Of a DNA stretch of 64,000 bases, positions 1 through 8,350 are shown in pieces. Source of the DNA: JAEUOS01 sp965279115. Lineage in GTDB: Bacteria; Pseudomonadota; Gammaproteobacteria; Burkholderiales; JAEUOS01. The position numbers and the translations under genes are program-made. The stretch lies in the NCBI GenBank assembly GCA_965279115.1, contig OZ257137.1, positions 62,001 through 126,000 of the forward strand. Direction: 5' to 3'. A model generated the notes under the pieces. That model saw only the letters and a program-made list of their open reading frames with translations, had not been told where the DNA came from and ran no database searches. Each line of letters begins with the position of its first letter. Within the stretch, counting starts at the first letter, position 1.

Positions 1-1100
1 CTCTTCACCGTCTGCATGCCGCTGACGTGCTCGGTGACGAAGGCCTGGTTGCGCGCGCCCTGGATGAACTGGCGGTTCAGGCGTTCCCGAAACACCGGTG
101 TGACCGCCAGCGAGAGCAGCGCGATGAGGAGGAGCGCGCCGAGGGCGATCAGGGTGAGTTGCCACGAGTACCAGAACATCACGGCGAGGAAGATCAGGAG
201 AAAAGGGCAATCCAGCAACAAGGTGACGGCGGCGCCCGCCAGGAACTGGCGGATGTTCTCCATGCCTTGCAGGCGCGCCACCAGCGTACCGGTGGGCCGT
301 TCCTCGAAATACACCAGCGGCAGGCGCAGCAGGTGGCGGAACACCTGCTGGCCCAGCACGGCGTCGATGCGGTTGCCGGTGTGCAGCACCAGGTACTGGC
401 GCATCCACGTCATCGCCACCGAGAACAGCATGAACATCAGCAATGCCACGCCCACCACCCACAGGGTGCTTTCGGTCTGGTGCACCACCACCTTGTCGAT
501 GACCACCTGGGTGAACAGCGGTGTGGCCAGGCCCACTACCTGGATTGCCAGGCTGGCCAGCAACACCTGCCACCAGATACCCTTGTGCCTGAGCAGCTCG
601 GGCAGGAACCAGCCGAAGCCGAAAGTGGGGCGCGCGATCGCCTGCCCGGCGTCGTCCATGCCTTCAGCGCGGTTGCGGCTGGCGACCAGCAAATACCCGG
701 GTTCGCAACGCCGCGTGAACTCGTCGCGCGAGGACACCTCCGGCTCGGCCGCATGCGGCAGGTGATAAAGGATGCGCTCGGCGTCGGCCTTGAGCACGAG
801 CACTGGTACCCGCGCAGGCCCGCTTCCGGTTTCGGAGCCGGCGGCGGCGCCGGCGGCCGCCTGCGTGGACGCAGGGGCGTCAGCGGCCAGCATGAAGGCC
901 ACGCATGGCATCGGTGTGCGCGCCGAAGGGCTGCCAGGGGCCTTTGCGCAGCGCACGCCCAGTTCATCGAGCGCCGCTGGAATGCCGCGCTGGTCGTAGG
1001 GCGGGGGAAAGGCGTGCCGTGCAAGCGCAGCGTCGAACGGCCGGTTCAGGACCTGGCATACGCCCCCGAGTATCCACAAGAAGTCGTCCTTGCGAACCAC
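1..1100 (-). CDS. Type I secretion ABC transporter, N-terminal part (3' end outside window)
   Basis: This gene encodes an inner-membrane ABC exporter of the type I secretion (RTX/LapB-like) class; only the first 366 codons are inside the window. I chose the GTG at 1100 because AGGGGGA lies six bases upstream and no ATG fits. Residues 1-145 resemble the degenerate C39-peptidase-like domain that in this family binds substrate but does not cleave. An Ala/Gly-rich insert (about 77-95) sits inside it. Hydrophobic segments begin near residue 178, and the conserved coupling motif YFEERPTGTLVARL lies at 264-277. The visible part ends in the fourth or fifth membrane segment; the ATPase domain is not visible. 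The partner membrane-fusion protein and outer-membrane channel are presumably beyond the left edge. The family call is firm, the substrate unknown. Confidence 0.85.
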   Translation of the reverse strand, partial: MVRKDDFLWILGGVCQVLNRPFDAALARHAFPPPYDQRGIPAALDELGVRCAKAPGSPSARTPMPCVAFMLAADAPASTQAAAGAAAGSETGSGPARVPVLVLKADAERILYHLPHAAEPEVSSRDEFTRRCEPGYLLVASRNRAEGMDDAGQAIARPTFGFGWFLPELLRHKGIWWQVLLASLAIQVVGLATPLFTQVVIDKVVVHQTESTLWVVGVALLMFMLFSVAMTWMRQYLVLHTGNRIDAVLGQQVFRHLLRLPLVYFEERPTGTLVARLQGMENIRQFLAGAAVTLLLDCPFLLIFLAVMFWYSWQLTLIALGALLLIALLSLAVTPVFRERLNRQFIQGARNQAFVTEHVSGMQTVK

Positions 1101-1329
1101 CTTTATCCCCCTGTGAAAACGCGCCTTCCGTGTGTCGCGCACCTCCCCGTTCGCGAATCCGGACTTCGGCGTTTGTCTCCAGCGGGGCAATATATCGGCT
1201 TTTGCGCATCCGGACCGCCGGCGCGTGTGTCTGGCCAGAACGGCGAGTTTGGATCCGACCTTGGGATAACATCAGCCGTGCAGCGCTCACCGCGCCCTTC
1301 CGTCCGCCACATCTTGCGCAACCGCCTCC

Positions 1330-1662
1330 ATGCCCTTCGCCGACACCTACACTGCAAACGCCCCGCAACGCGACCAAATCGATGCCCTCGCCGGCCCCGT
1401 CCTGGTCGAGTTCGGCAGCCCGACCTGCGGTCATTGCCGCGCCGCGCAGGATCCCATCGCCGCAGCCATCGCCGGTCATGCCGGCGTGCGGCATTTCAAG
1501 ATCGAGGACGGGCGCGGCCGCCCGCTGGGCCGCTCATTCGGTGTCAAGCTCTGGCCGACGCTGGTGTTCATGCGCGACGGCCGCGAAGTCGACCGGCTGG
1601 TGCGTCCGCGCGAGGCCGCGCCGATCGCAGCGGCGCTCGCGGCCATCGACGTCCAAGCCTGA
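1330..1662 (+). CDS. Thioredoxin family protein
   Basis: A 110-residue cytoplasmic thioredoxin-fold protein with no signal peptide. The active-site dithiol is C33-G-H-C36 inside VEFGSPTCGHC, and the cis-Pro region is seen as KLWPTLVFMRDG. CGHC is more often found in oxidising or isomerising relatives than the classical CGPC, so its redox potential may be higher than that of housekeeping TrxA; that is inference. It stands alone, about 230 bases after the start of the divergent secretion ATPase and 86 bases before the response regulator, so it probably has its own promoter. The substrate is unknown. Confidence 0.85.
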   Translation: MPFADTYTANAPQRDQIDALAGPVLVEFGSPTCGHCRAAQDPIAAAIAGHAGVRHFKIEDGRGRPLGRSFGVKLWPTLVFMRDGREVDRLVRPREAAPIAAALAAIDVQA

Positions 1663-1748
1663 TCCTGCACCGGCCGCTTGTGCTGCCACCACGCATCAGG
1701 CCCTAGAATCGGGTTTTTGCCTCCCAGAGCCAGATAAAGGCGCTCCCA

Positions 1749-2606
1749 GTGGACCTCGAAACCGTATTCGTCAAAACCCGCGCCGGCATCGATGAGCAGT
1801 TCGACCCGCGCTCGCGTCTTTCGACGGCGTTTCGCCGCTTCCTCACCGCCATTGATGGCAAGCTTTCGCTGGCAGAGCTTCAACAGCAGTTCACACATCT
1901 CTCAGGCAACGACCTCGGCATGTGGGCCACCGAACTGGTGCGTCTGAAGTACATCGAACCGGTGCAGCAGTACGAGGCGCCGCAGGCCAGCAACTACGTC
2001 TACGAGGGTTACGTCGAAATGACGTCGGACCCGGCGTTCAAGAAGGCGGCCGCAGAGGTCAGCCAGTGGATGCGCACCAACGTCAAGGCCGAGGAAAAAA
2101 CCTCCGAGGCGGAACTGCTCAAGACTTCCCAGATGGCGGTGCTCGAAGCCACCGGCAACCTGCAGGCCCTGGAGCGCAGCGGCTTTTTCATGCAGCCGCC
2201 GGTGACGGAAAAAGCCGCTAGCGGCGCCCGGCGGGTGCTCATCGTTGAGGACGACAACGCGCAACTGGCCCTGCTTCGCACCATCGTCACGCGTGAAGGC
2301 CACAGCGTCGAAGTGGCGCAAAGGCGCGCCGACGTCCTGGCGGTGCTCAATCGCCTGCCCTACCCCGACCTGATCCTGCTCGATGTTGAATTGCCGGACG
2401 TGAATGGCTTCACGATCCTCGAAAAAGTGCGCGCCCACCCCGCCATGAAGGAGGTGCGGGTGGTCATGGTGACCAGCCGCACCGAACGCGCCGACATCGC
2501 CAAGGGCGTCCTGCTAGGTGCCGACGGCTACATCACCAAACCATACCGCCCCGCCACCATGTCCGCCGCGATCCGCCAGGCGCTGGGCGGCCCCTCGAAT
2601 GCCTGA
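1749..2606 (+). CDS. Response regulator with an N-terminal uncharacterised domain
   Basis: A 285-residue protein starting at GTG. Residues 1-75 form a helical region of a kind seen in PatA-like or DUF4388-like signalling proteins (LTAIDGKLSLAELQQQF). Residues 76-160 are a helical linker. Residues 162-280 are a CheY-type receiver: acidic pocket E167-D168-D169, phospho-acceptor D212 in LILLDVELP, T242 and K264 in YITKPY. There is no DNA-binding or enzymatic output domain after the receiver, so output is either the N-terminal domain or a protein-protein contact. No histidine kinase is adjacent. It lies 21 bases upstream of the aroQ-like gene and may be cotranscribed with it. The receiver call is certain; the N-terminal domain is not identified. 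Confidence 0.85.
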   Translation: MDLETVFVKTRAGIDEQFDPRSRLSTAFRRFLTAIDGKLSLAELQQQFTHLSGNDLGMWATELVRLKYIEPVQQYEAPQASNYVYEGYVEMTSDPAFKKAAAEVSQWMRTNVKAEEKTSEAELLKTSQMAVLEATGNLQALERSGFFMQPPVTEKAASGARRVLIVEDDNAQLALLRTIVTREGHSVEVAQRRADVLAVLNRLPYPDLILLDVELPDVNGFTILEKVRAHPAMKEVRVVMVTSRTERADIAKGVLLGADGYITKPYRPATMSAAIRQALGGPSNA

Positions 2607-2627
2607 ACAGTCCTTGAAAGCCACGCC

Positions 2628-3125
2628 ATGACCAAGCTGCTCCTCATCCAGGGTCCGAACATGAGCTACCTGGGGCGCCGCCAGCCGGAACTCTACGGCA
2701 CCACGACCGCCGCGGAACTCGATGCGATGTTGCAGGCGCATGCGAAAACCCATGGCTACAAGCTCGACATCATGTACACCCACAGCGAAGCGGCGGCGAT
2801 CGATCGCCTCTACCAGGCCGCGGACGCCGGCACCGACGGTGTGGTGATGAACCCGGCCTCGTTCCTGTTCGCCGGATATCCGCTGCGCGATTGCCTGCGC
2901 GCCATCCCGATGCCTTACATCGAAGTGCACATGACCAACATCGAAAAGCGCGGCTTTCATTCCGTGCTTGCTGAAACCGCCGTCGGCATGATCGCCGGCT
3001 TCGGCGTGCGCTCCTACGTGCTGGGAATGGAAGCGATGCTCGGGCACCTGGCGGCACAGGCGACCGTGTCGCGCAAGGCCGCACCGCGCAGCGCTCCCCG
3101 CAAGACCGGCGCTGGCCGCGCCTGA
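2628..3125 (+). CDS. aroQ: Type II 3-dehydroquinate dehydratase-like protein, divergent
   Basis: A 165-residue protein with the AroQ fold signatures. The N-terminal GPNMSYLG motif is followed by R18 and Y23, the positions of the catalytic Arg and Tyr. N75 in MNPASF and H101 in EVHMTN are kept. AroQ normally dehydrates 3-dehydroquinate in the shikimate pathway. Here several active-site elements are altered: the usual NPGAYTHTS segment reads NPASFLFAG, so the substrate-binding His is lost; the NHEGE segment reads HSEAA; and the lid motif after N104 is shorter and lacks the expected second Arg. The last 20 residues form a basic Ala/Arg/Lys tail. It may be a neofunctionalised paralogue rather than the housekeeping enzyme. 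The fold assignment is firm, the activity uncertain. Confidence 0.8.
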   Translation: MTKLLLIQGPNMSYLGRRQPELYGTTTAAELDAMLQAHAKTHGYKLDIMYTHSEAAAIDRLYQAADAGTDGVVMNPASFLFAGYPLRDCLRAIPMPYIEVHMTNIEKRGFHSVLAETAVGMIAGFGVRSYVLGMEAMLGHLAAQATVSRKAAPRSAPRKTGAGRA

Positions 3126-3230
3126 TTCGCGCACCGCCCGGGAGGGCGGCGCGTGCATCGCATGACGCGCAACATTGTTTAACAAACACGCAACTCAAGT
3201 TAAAGGTCCGCACGTCGTAATCCCGTCGGG

Positions 3231-3253
3231 AAGGCCGTTCAAGCGCCTTTTTT
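3231..3253 (+). terminator. Weak hairpin with T-run in the leader of the S8 autotransporter
   Basis: A 5-bp stem AAGGC/GCCTT with a nine-base loop runs into six T residues, 25 bases before the autotransporter start codon. It could end the upstream aroQ transcript or act as a leader attenuator. The stem is short, so confidence is low. Confidence 0.3.
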
Positions 3254-3277
3254 CCGCACACACCTTACGGGATCACC

Positions 3278-5578
3278 ATGAAAACCAAGAATCGCCGCCT
3301 GCCCGGCCTGGCGCCGCTGGCGCTTGCCTGCGCAACCATGGGCACGACGGCACATGCGCAAACCTACGCACCCTGGCTGACGCAAATCGGCCTCAACGCT
3401 TCCATCGCATCCGCCGCCAGTTGGGGCAAGGGCCAGACCATAGGGGTGGTCGACACCGGCATCTCGCTCTACCACCGCCAGTTTGCCGCCGGCCAGGTAT
3501 CGGTCGCGCAATCCGCCTGCGCCGCCGTCACTTTCCGCTGCAGCAGCGGCGTCAATGACGACAACGGTCACGGCACCGCGGTGGCCTCGATCGCCGCCGG
3601 CAACACCCGCTGGGCCTCGACCAACGCATATGGCGGCTATACCGTGGTGGCCAACAGCTACATAGGTGTCGCACCCAATGCGAACATCGTGGCGGAAAAG
3701 GTATTGAACGCCGCCGGCAGCGGCTACTCCGCGGATGTGGCCAACGGCATCATCCGGGCGGCCAACGCCGGTGCCACGGTGATCAACCTCTCGCTGACGT
3801 TCATGAACTCGGCGGACATCGCCAACGCCGTCAACTACGCCACCGGCAAGGGGGCCTTCATTGTCTGGGCCGGCGGTAATTCCGCAGCCAACCTCTTGAA
3901 CGGTGCCGCCACCACCGGCTGGAACCAGAACGCCATCAACCATCTGGTATTCGCCGGCTCGGTGAACCCGGCGAGCCAGCTTTCCTCTTTCAGCAACAAG
4001 CCCGGCACGGGAGCACTGGTTGCCGCCACCACCGGCGCGCGCACCGCCTACAGCAGCCGATGGATCATGGCGCCGGGAGAAAACATCATCGCCCCGGCGG
4101 TGCAATACGGATCAAGCGCCTACATGTACTGGTCGGGCACCTCGATGTCCGCGCCGGTGGTGAGCGGGTCCCTGGCACTGCTGCAGGCGGCCTGGCCGAT
4201 CCTGCGCACCCAGGGCACGGCCGCCAACCTGTTGCTGGCCACCACCACCGACCTTGGCGCCAGGGGCGTCGATGCGAGCTACGGCACCGGCATGGTCAAT
4301 CTCGCCACCGCCTTCCAGCCCTACGGCACGCTGTCGATTACTGCGGCCAACGGCAAGGCCTACGCGGTGCCTTCGATCACGGGTTCTCTCATCTCCAGCG
4401 GTACCTTCGGCAGCCTCGCGTCCATCAAGGCCAAGCTCGCGGCATACACCGCGTTTGACGGCTACCAGCGCAACTTCACGGTCAATCTCTCCAACCTGAT
4501 CGCCTCGCCGACCGCCAGGGCCACCGTCAATCCCCTTCCGACCAACGCCAATACCGGGCCCACCAAGGTAAAGCTCACCGACGGTGGTGAAATTGCCTAC
4601 GCGATGGAAGCACTGCCATCGCCGGCAGCTGGCCTCGATACCGCCGCCGGGCTGGCCAGCCAGATACAGCCGGAAGGTCGCCGCAACGGCTACATGATGT
4701 TCACGGATCGCAACGGCACGACCACCGCGATGGGTTATGGCGCGCCGGTGCACTACGCCTACGCGATGTCGCTCTACGGCGACGAAGGCATGGCACGGGC
4801 CACTGACGCACTGGCCGTCTCGGGGCTCTCGCCGTTGGCCCGCGGCGGCGCGATGTTCGCCTGGGGCGGCAAGATCGACGACGACACACGCGTTGCCTTT
4901 TCCTACAGTGGCGCCACGCCGACTGCCGCCTTCAACCCGATGCAGTTCGTGCAGGCCTGGTCGGGCACGGAAGCCTCGACCATGTCCGCCGGCATTTCAC
5001 GGCGCATCACCCGCGACTTCACCGCCGGCGTCACCGTCAGCACGCTGGAGGAAAAACATGGCCTGCTGGGCGGCACCTATGATCCCAATTCGTTGATGGC
5101 GCTGGGCGATCGCAACCGCAGCATGGCTTTCGGCGTCTCAGCCGCGTATCGATTCAGCGCCGACACGCTGGTCATGGCCGAATCGCAATGGTCCTCGACG
5201 CGCGACACCGCGGGCGGCGGCCTGCTCGCCGGCGTCACGGGTGTGCGCTCGCAGGCCTTCGGCCTCTCCGTTGCAACCCGCAACATGTGGCGCGATGACG
5301 ACAGACTGATTGCCTCGGTGCGTCAACCGATGCGCGTGGTGGCCGGCCAGGCGGGCGTGGTGACCTCGTCGGTGGATGAGCAGGGCTTGCCGGTGCAACG
5401 CACCGAATGGACCAGCGTGGTGCCGGACGGCCGCGAAATGGACTATCGCCTGGCCTATGACACTCCGATGGGCAAGGACCGCAGCCTGGCCTTGCAGTTC
5501 ACCGTCAAGCGTGACTACCTCAACATCGCCGGCAACAACGACACCGCCGCCGGCATCATGTGGCGGGCGAAGTTCTGA
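3278..5578 (+). CDS. S8 subtilisin-like serine protease autotransporter
   Basis: A 766-residue secreted protease of type V secretion. Residues 1-27 are a Sec signal peptide ending in THAQ. The catalytic triad of the S8 family is visible: Asp in VVDTGI (about residue 54), His in NGHGTAVAS (about 94), and Ser in GTSMSAPVVSG (about 291). A linker of about 130 residues follows. From about residue 490 the sequence alternates as expected for an outer-membrane beta-barrel and ends in a terminal phenylalanine (WRAKF), the usual BAM recognition residue. The passenger is short and lacks long beta-helix repeats. A strong GC hairpin follows the stop codon. The physiological substrate is unknown. Confidence 0.92.
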   Translation: MKTKNRRLPGLAPLALACATMGTTAHAQTYAPWLTQIGLNASIASAASWGKGQTIGVVDTGISLYHRQFAAGQVSVAQSACAAVTFRCSSGVNDDNGHGTAVASIAAGNTRWASTNAYGGYTVVANSYIGVAPNANIVAEKVLNAAGSGYSADVANGIIRAANAGATVINLSLTFMNSADIANAVNYATGKGAFIVWAGGNSAANLLNGAATTGWNQNAINHLVFAGSVNPASQLSSFSNKPGTGALVAATTGARTAYSSRWIMAPGENIIAPAVQYGSSAYMYWSGTSMSAPVVSGSLALLQAAWPILRTQGTAANLLLATTTDLGARGVDASYGTGMVNLATAFQPYGTLSITAANGKAYAVPSITGSLISSGTFGSLASIKAKLAAYTAFDGYQRNFTVNLSNLIASPTARATVNPLPTNANTGPTKVKLTDGGEIAYAMEALPSPAAGLDTAAGLASQIQPEGRRNGYMMFTDRNGTTTAMGYGAPVHYAYAMSLYGDEGMARATDALAVSGLSPLARGGAMFAWGGKIDDDTRVAFSYSGATPTAAFNPMQFVQAWSGTEASTMSAGISRRITRDFTAGVTVSTLEEKHGLLGGTYDPNSLMALGDRNRSMAFGVSAAYRFSADTLVMAESQWSSTRDTAGGGLLAGVTGVRSQAFGLSVATRNMWRDDDRLIASVRQPMRVVAGQAGVVTSSVDEQGLPVQRTEWTSVVPDGREMDYRLAYDTPMGKDRSLALQFTVKRDYLNIAGNNDTAAGIMWRAKF

Positions 5579-5588
5579 CGCCATGCCA

Positions 5589-5616
5589 GCGTCCCGCCTT
5601 GCTCGCGGCGGGACGC
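5589..5616. terminator. Strong hairpin between convergent genes
   Basis: A perfect 10-bp stem GCGTCCCGCC/GGCGGGACGC with an eight-base loop lies in the 42 bases separating the autotransporter stop from the maf stop. It has no T-run, but its place between convergent genes suggests a bidirectional terminator or RNA-stabilising end. Confidence 0.55.
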
Positions 5617-5620
5617 GCAG

Positions 5621-6226
5621 CTACAGCCCCTTCAGCAGTTGCGCGGTCTCGAACAGGGGCAGGCCCATCACGCCGGTGTAACTGCCGGAAAGATGGCTGG
5701 CGAAAGCCGCCGCCCCGCCCTGGATGGCGTAGGCGCCCGCCTTGTCGAGCGGCTCGCCGCTGGCCACATAGTTCCTGATCTCGCCTGGCGACAGGGTCCG
5801 GAAAGTGACCTTCGAATCCGATAGGCCCAGTCGCTCACGGCGCCCCGACACCACCACGATGGCAGTCAGCACCCGGTGGGTGCGGCCCGAGAGCAATCGC
5901 AGCATCCGCGTGGCCTCGGCCGCGGGATTCGCCGCATCGGCCGGTTTGCCGAGGATCTCCCTGCCCACGCACACCGTGGTGTCGGCACCCAACACCGGGC
6001 GCGCCACGATGCCGCGCGCCTGCATGGCGGCCACGCCGGCGCGTGCCTTCTCGAGCGCAAGCCGTTTGACATAGGCCGCCGGCGCCTCGCGACCGCGCAC
6101 GCTTTCGTCGACGCTGAAATCGCGCAATCGCAATACCTCGAACGACACGCCGATCAGCGGCAGCAATTCGGCGCGGCGCGGGCTGGCGGACGCGAGATAA
6201 ATGGCGGGCAATGCTTTCAATGTCAT
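5621..6226 (-). CDS. maf: Maf family nucleotide pyrophosphatase
   Basis: A 201-residue Maf/YceF/YhdE-like enzyme that hydrolyses non-canonical or methylated nucleoside triphosphates to monophosphates (house-cleaning). It shows the family landmarks LASASPRRAELL near the N-terminus, the DESV motif, ADTTVCVG with the metal-binding acid, and GKP followed by the SGRTHRVLTAI segment; the C-terminal half contains GGAAAF and GSYTGVMGLPL. I used ATG 6226, two bases after the rlmH stop; a GTG at 6232 overlapping that stop is the alternative. It ends the rsfS-rlmH-maf operon. Confidence 0.93.
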   Translation of the reverse strand: MTLKALPAIYLASASPRRAELLPLIGVSFEVLRLRDFSVDESVRGREAPAAYVKRLALEKARAGVAAMQARGIVARPVLGADTTVCVGREILGKPADAANPAAEATRMLRLLSGRTHRVLTAIVVVSGRRERLGLSDSKVTFRTLSPGEIRNYVASGEPLDKAGAYAIQGGAAAFASHLSGSYTGVMGLPLFETAQLLKGL

Positions 6227-6228
6227 GG

Positions 6229-6699
6229 TCACTCGCGATGATAGGGATGGCCGCGCGCCAGGCTGACCGCACGGTAGAGGGCCTCGGCCAACAGCACGCG
6301 CACCAGCGCATGCGGCAGGGTCAGGCTGGACAGGCGCAGCAACAACGCGGCACGCTCCTTGATGCTGGCATGCAGACCGTCCGGCCCGCCGATGACGATG
6401 GCGACGTCGCCCCCCTCGCGCTGCCAGCGCGCATAGGCCGCCGCCAATCCCTTGGTGTCAAGGTCGCGGCCGCGTTCATCCAGGACGACCAACGTGGCGC
6501 CGCCCGGCAACGCCGCGGCGATGCGTTGCGCTTCCGCCGCCATCATCTGTTCCGCTGTCTTGCCGCTGGTGCGCGGCTCCGCCTTGACTTCGACCAGTTC
6601 GATACGCGCTTCCGGCGGCATGCGCCGGGCGTACTCGTTGAAACCCTCGACCACCCATGCAGGCGAGCGCTGGCCGACGGCGATGATGACGAGTTTCAG
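6229..6699 (-). CDS. rlmH: 23S rRNA (pseudouridine1915-N3)-methyltransferase, apparent CTG start
   Basis: RlmH is a SPOUT methyltransferase that methylates pseudouridine 1915 of 23S rRNA in the 70S ribosome. The C-terminal trefoil-knot signature is complete: VIGGPDGL, LTLPHALVRVLLAEALYRA and the terminal HPYHRE. The family protein is about 155 residues and begins (M)KL..AVG; that beginning is present here as KLVIIAVGQRSPAW, but the only start-like codon before it is CTG at 6699. No ATG, GTG or TTG lies upstream in frame before a stop at 6732-6730. The first GTG inside would delete the first beta-strand. A CTG start four bases after the rsfS stop, giving 156 residues, is therefore the best model. 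Confidence 0.9.
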   Translation of the reverse strand: MKLVIIAVGQRSPAWVVEGFNEYARRMPPEARIELVEVKAEPRTSGKTAEQMMAAEAQRIAAALPGGATLVVLDERGRDLDTKGLAAAYARWQREGGDVAIVIGGPDGLHASIKERAALLLRLSSLTLPHALVRVLLAEALYRAVSLARGHPYHRE

Positions 6700-6703
6700 G
6701 GTG

Positions 6704-7639
6704 TCAGGCCCGCTTCGCGGCAGCCTTTTTCACCGCAGGCTTTTTCGCAACCAGCTTCTTCGCGGCCACTGCCTTCCTGGCCGGTGCTGCCTTCTTGACC
6801 GGTGCCGCCTTCTTGACCGCTACTGCCTTCTTGGCCGGTGCTGCCTTCTTGGCCGGTGCCGCCTTCTTGACCGGTGCTGCCTTCTTGGCTGGTGCTGCCT
6901 TCTTGACTGGTGCTGCCTTCTTGACCGGTGCTGCCTTCTTGACCGGTGCTGCCTTCTTGACCGGTGCTGCCTTCTTGGCGGGTGCTGCCTTCTTGGCTGG
7001 TGCTGCCTTCTTGGCTGGTGCTGCCTTCTTGGCTGGTGCTGCCTTTTTGGCTGGTGCCGCCTTTTTGGCTGGTGCCGCCTTTTTGGCTGGTGCCGCCTTT
7101 TTGGCTGGTGCCGCCTTCCTGGCGACCGCCTTCTTCAAGCCTGCCTTGCCTGCCGCGGCCAATGTTGCTGCCATGGCCTTGGCGGCCGCGGCTTTTTCGG
7201 CAGCGGCCTGCTTCGCCTTTTCAAGTACGGCTGCCGCTTCGGCGGCGGCCTTCTTCGCTGCCGCTTCCGCCTTGGCGCGGGCCTTGTCCGCCGCGGTCAA
7301 CACGCGAACCTTTTTCTGCCCCCACAGTTCTTCAAGGTTGTAGTACTGGCGCACGGCCGGTTGCATGATGTGCACAACGGCATCTACGCAATCGACCAGC
7401 ACCCACTCGCCGGTGTCGCCGCCTTCCATGCTGACGATTCTCCCGCCCGCCGCCTTGACCTTGTCGATCACGTTCATCGCCATGGCCTTGGTCTGCCGCG
7501 CGACTTCGGCGGTGGCGACGATCACGCGGTCGAATTCCTGCGAACCGCCGGTGGTGTCGAACACCATGATGTCGCGGGCCTTGATGTCGTCGAGCGCCTC
7601 GACGATGGTTTCCTGCAGCTTGCGGATGTCCAAATTCAC
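6704..7639 (-). CDS. rsfS: Ribosomal silencing factor RsfS with long Lys/Ala/Pro repeat tail
   Basis: Residues 1 to about 110 are a standard RsfS (Iojap/YbeB) domain, which binds ribosomal protein uL14 and blocks subunit joining: ALDDIKARDI, EWVLVDCVDAVVHIM and the closing YYNLEELWG are all present. The protein then continues for about 200 residues that normal RsfS (105-130 aa) lacks: an Ala/Lys-rich helix (about 115-170), then many five-residue KKAAP units, resembling histone H1-like and AlgP-type tails. The GTG at 7639 gives 311 residues and matches the family N-terminus; an ATG at 7675 would overlap nadD. The tail is probably an RNA-binding polycation; that is inference. Confidence 0.9.
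   Translation of the reverse strand: MNLDIRKLQETIVEALDDIKARDIMVFDTTGGSQEFDRVIVATAEVARQTKAMAMNVIDKVKAAGGRIVSMEGGDTGEWVLVDCVDAVVHIMQPAVRQYYNLEELWGQKKVRVLTAADKARAKAEAAAKKAAAEAAAVLEKAKQAAAEKAAAAKAMAATLAAAGKAGLKKAVARKAAPAKKAAPAKKAAPAKKAAPAKKAAPAKKAAPAKKAAPAKKAAPAKKAAPVKKAAPVKKAAPVKKAAPVKKAAPAKKAAPVKKAAPAKKAAPAKKAVAVKKAAPVKKAAPARKAVAAKKLVAKKPAVKKAAAKRA
6779..7128 (-). repeat. Tandem 15-base repeat encoding KKAAP units in rsfS
   Basis: About twenty imperfect copies of a 15-base unit (on the plus strand: ggtgctgccttcttg plus small variants). Copies differ mostly at the third codon positions and at an Ala/Val site, so the array has both homogenised and drifted parts. The reading frame is kept throughout. 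Copy number is likely to vary between strains by slippage or recombination. Confidence 0.9.
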
Positions 7640-7640
7640 C

Positions 7641-8294
7641 TCACTGGTACAGGCCGTGTTGAAGAATGTATTCATAGACCGCCGCCGGCAACAGGTAGCG
7701 CGCCGAGGCGCGCGTGCGCACCAGCGTCCTGATCTGCGAAGACGAGATCTTGAGTGGCGTCATCTCGATCGAAAAAACCCGGCCCGCCGGTTCGGCCAGG
7801 GCGCTGCGGTCGTTGGTCAGGCGGTTCGTCACCATCGCCGCCAGCGCCGCCGGCAACTCGCCCAGGTCGAACGGCTCATTGGCACGGCGCGCCACCGCGA
7901 TGTGCGCGTACTCGAACAGCTTTTGCCAGCGGTGCCAGGTCGGCAGGTTGAGAAACTGGTCGGAACCGACAATCATCACCAGCGGCCGCGCGTCGCCGAA
8001 TTCATGGCGCAGGCTGGCCAGCGTTTCGACCGTATAGGTCGGGCCGGTGCGCTGGGCTTCGCGCGCGTCCACCCTGAAGCGCGGATTGGATTCAACGCCC
8101 AAGCGGACCATCTCGACCCGGTGCTCGATCGGCACGATGAGGCCGGAGCGCTGCCATGGCTTGCCGGCAGGCAGCAACCGCACTTCATTGATCTTCAGCG
8201 AGTCGGCGCATTCCTCTGCGAGGCGCAGGTGGCCGAAATGTATCGGGTCGAAGGTTCCGCCGAGTATGCCCAGCGGTTCATTGTTGGCAGCCAA
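7641..8294 (-). CDS. nadD: Nicotinate-nucleotide adenylyltransferase
   Basis: NadD adenylates nicotinate mononucleotide to deamido-NAD in de novo and salvage NAD synthesis. The nucleotidyltransferase signature GGTFDPIHFGHLR lies at the N-terminus and the C-terminal ISSSQIR motif is present. TTG at 8294 gives 217 residues, matching the usual 210-220. The nearby ATG at 8279 is out of frame, and the next in-frame ATG lies 115 bases further up inside the LOG gene. No clear Shine-Dalgarno sequence precedes the TTG, so the start is the weak point. The stop is directly followed by rsfS, a usual nadD-rsfS pairing. Confidence 0.92.
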   Translation of the reverse strand: MAANNEPLGILGGTFDPIHFGHLRLAEECADSLKINEVRLLPAGKPWQRSGLIVPIEHRVEMVRLGVESNPRFRVDAREAQRTGPTYTVETLASLRHEFGDARPLVMIVGSDQFLNLPTWHRWQKLFEYAHIAVARRANEPFDLGELPAALAAMVTNRLTNDRSALAEPAGRVFSIEMTPLKISSSQIRTLVRTRASARYLLPAAVYEYILQHGLYQ

Positions 8295-8350
8295 TATGGG
8301 GCGTGTGCACGATTGGAATGCGCACGATTCTATCCGAGAACCTCCATCGC

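Noticed and set aside
6780..7128. CRISPR array at the 15-base repeats of rsfS
   Set aside because: Repeats are only 15 bases, directly adjacent with no spacers, and keep the reading frame of rsfS.
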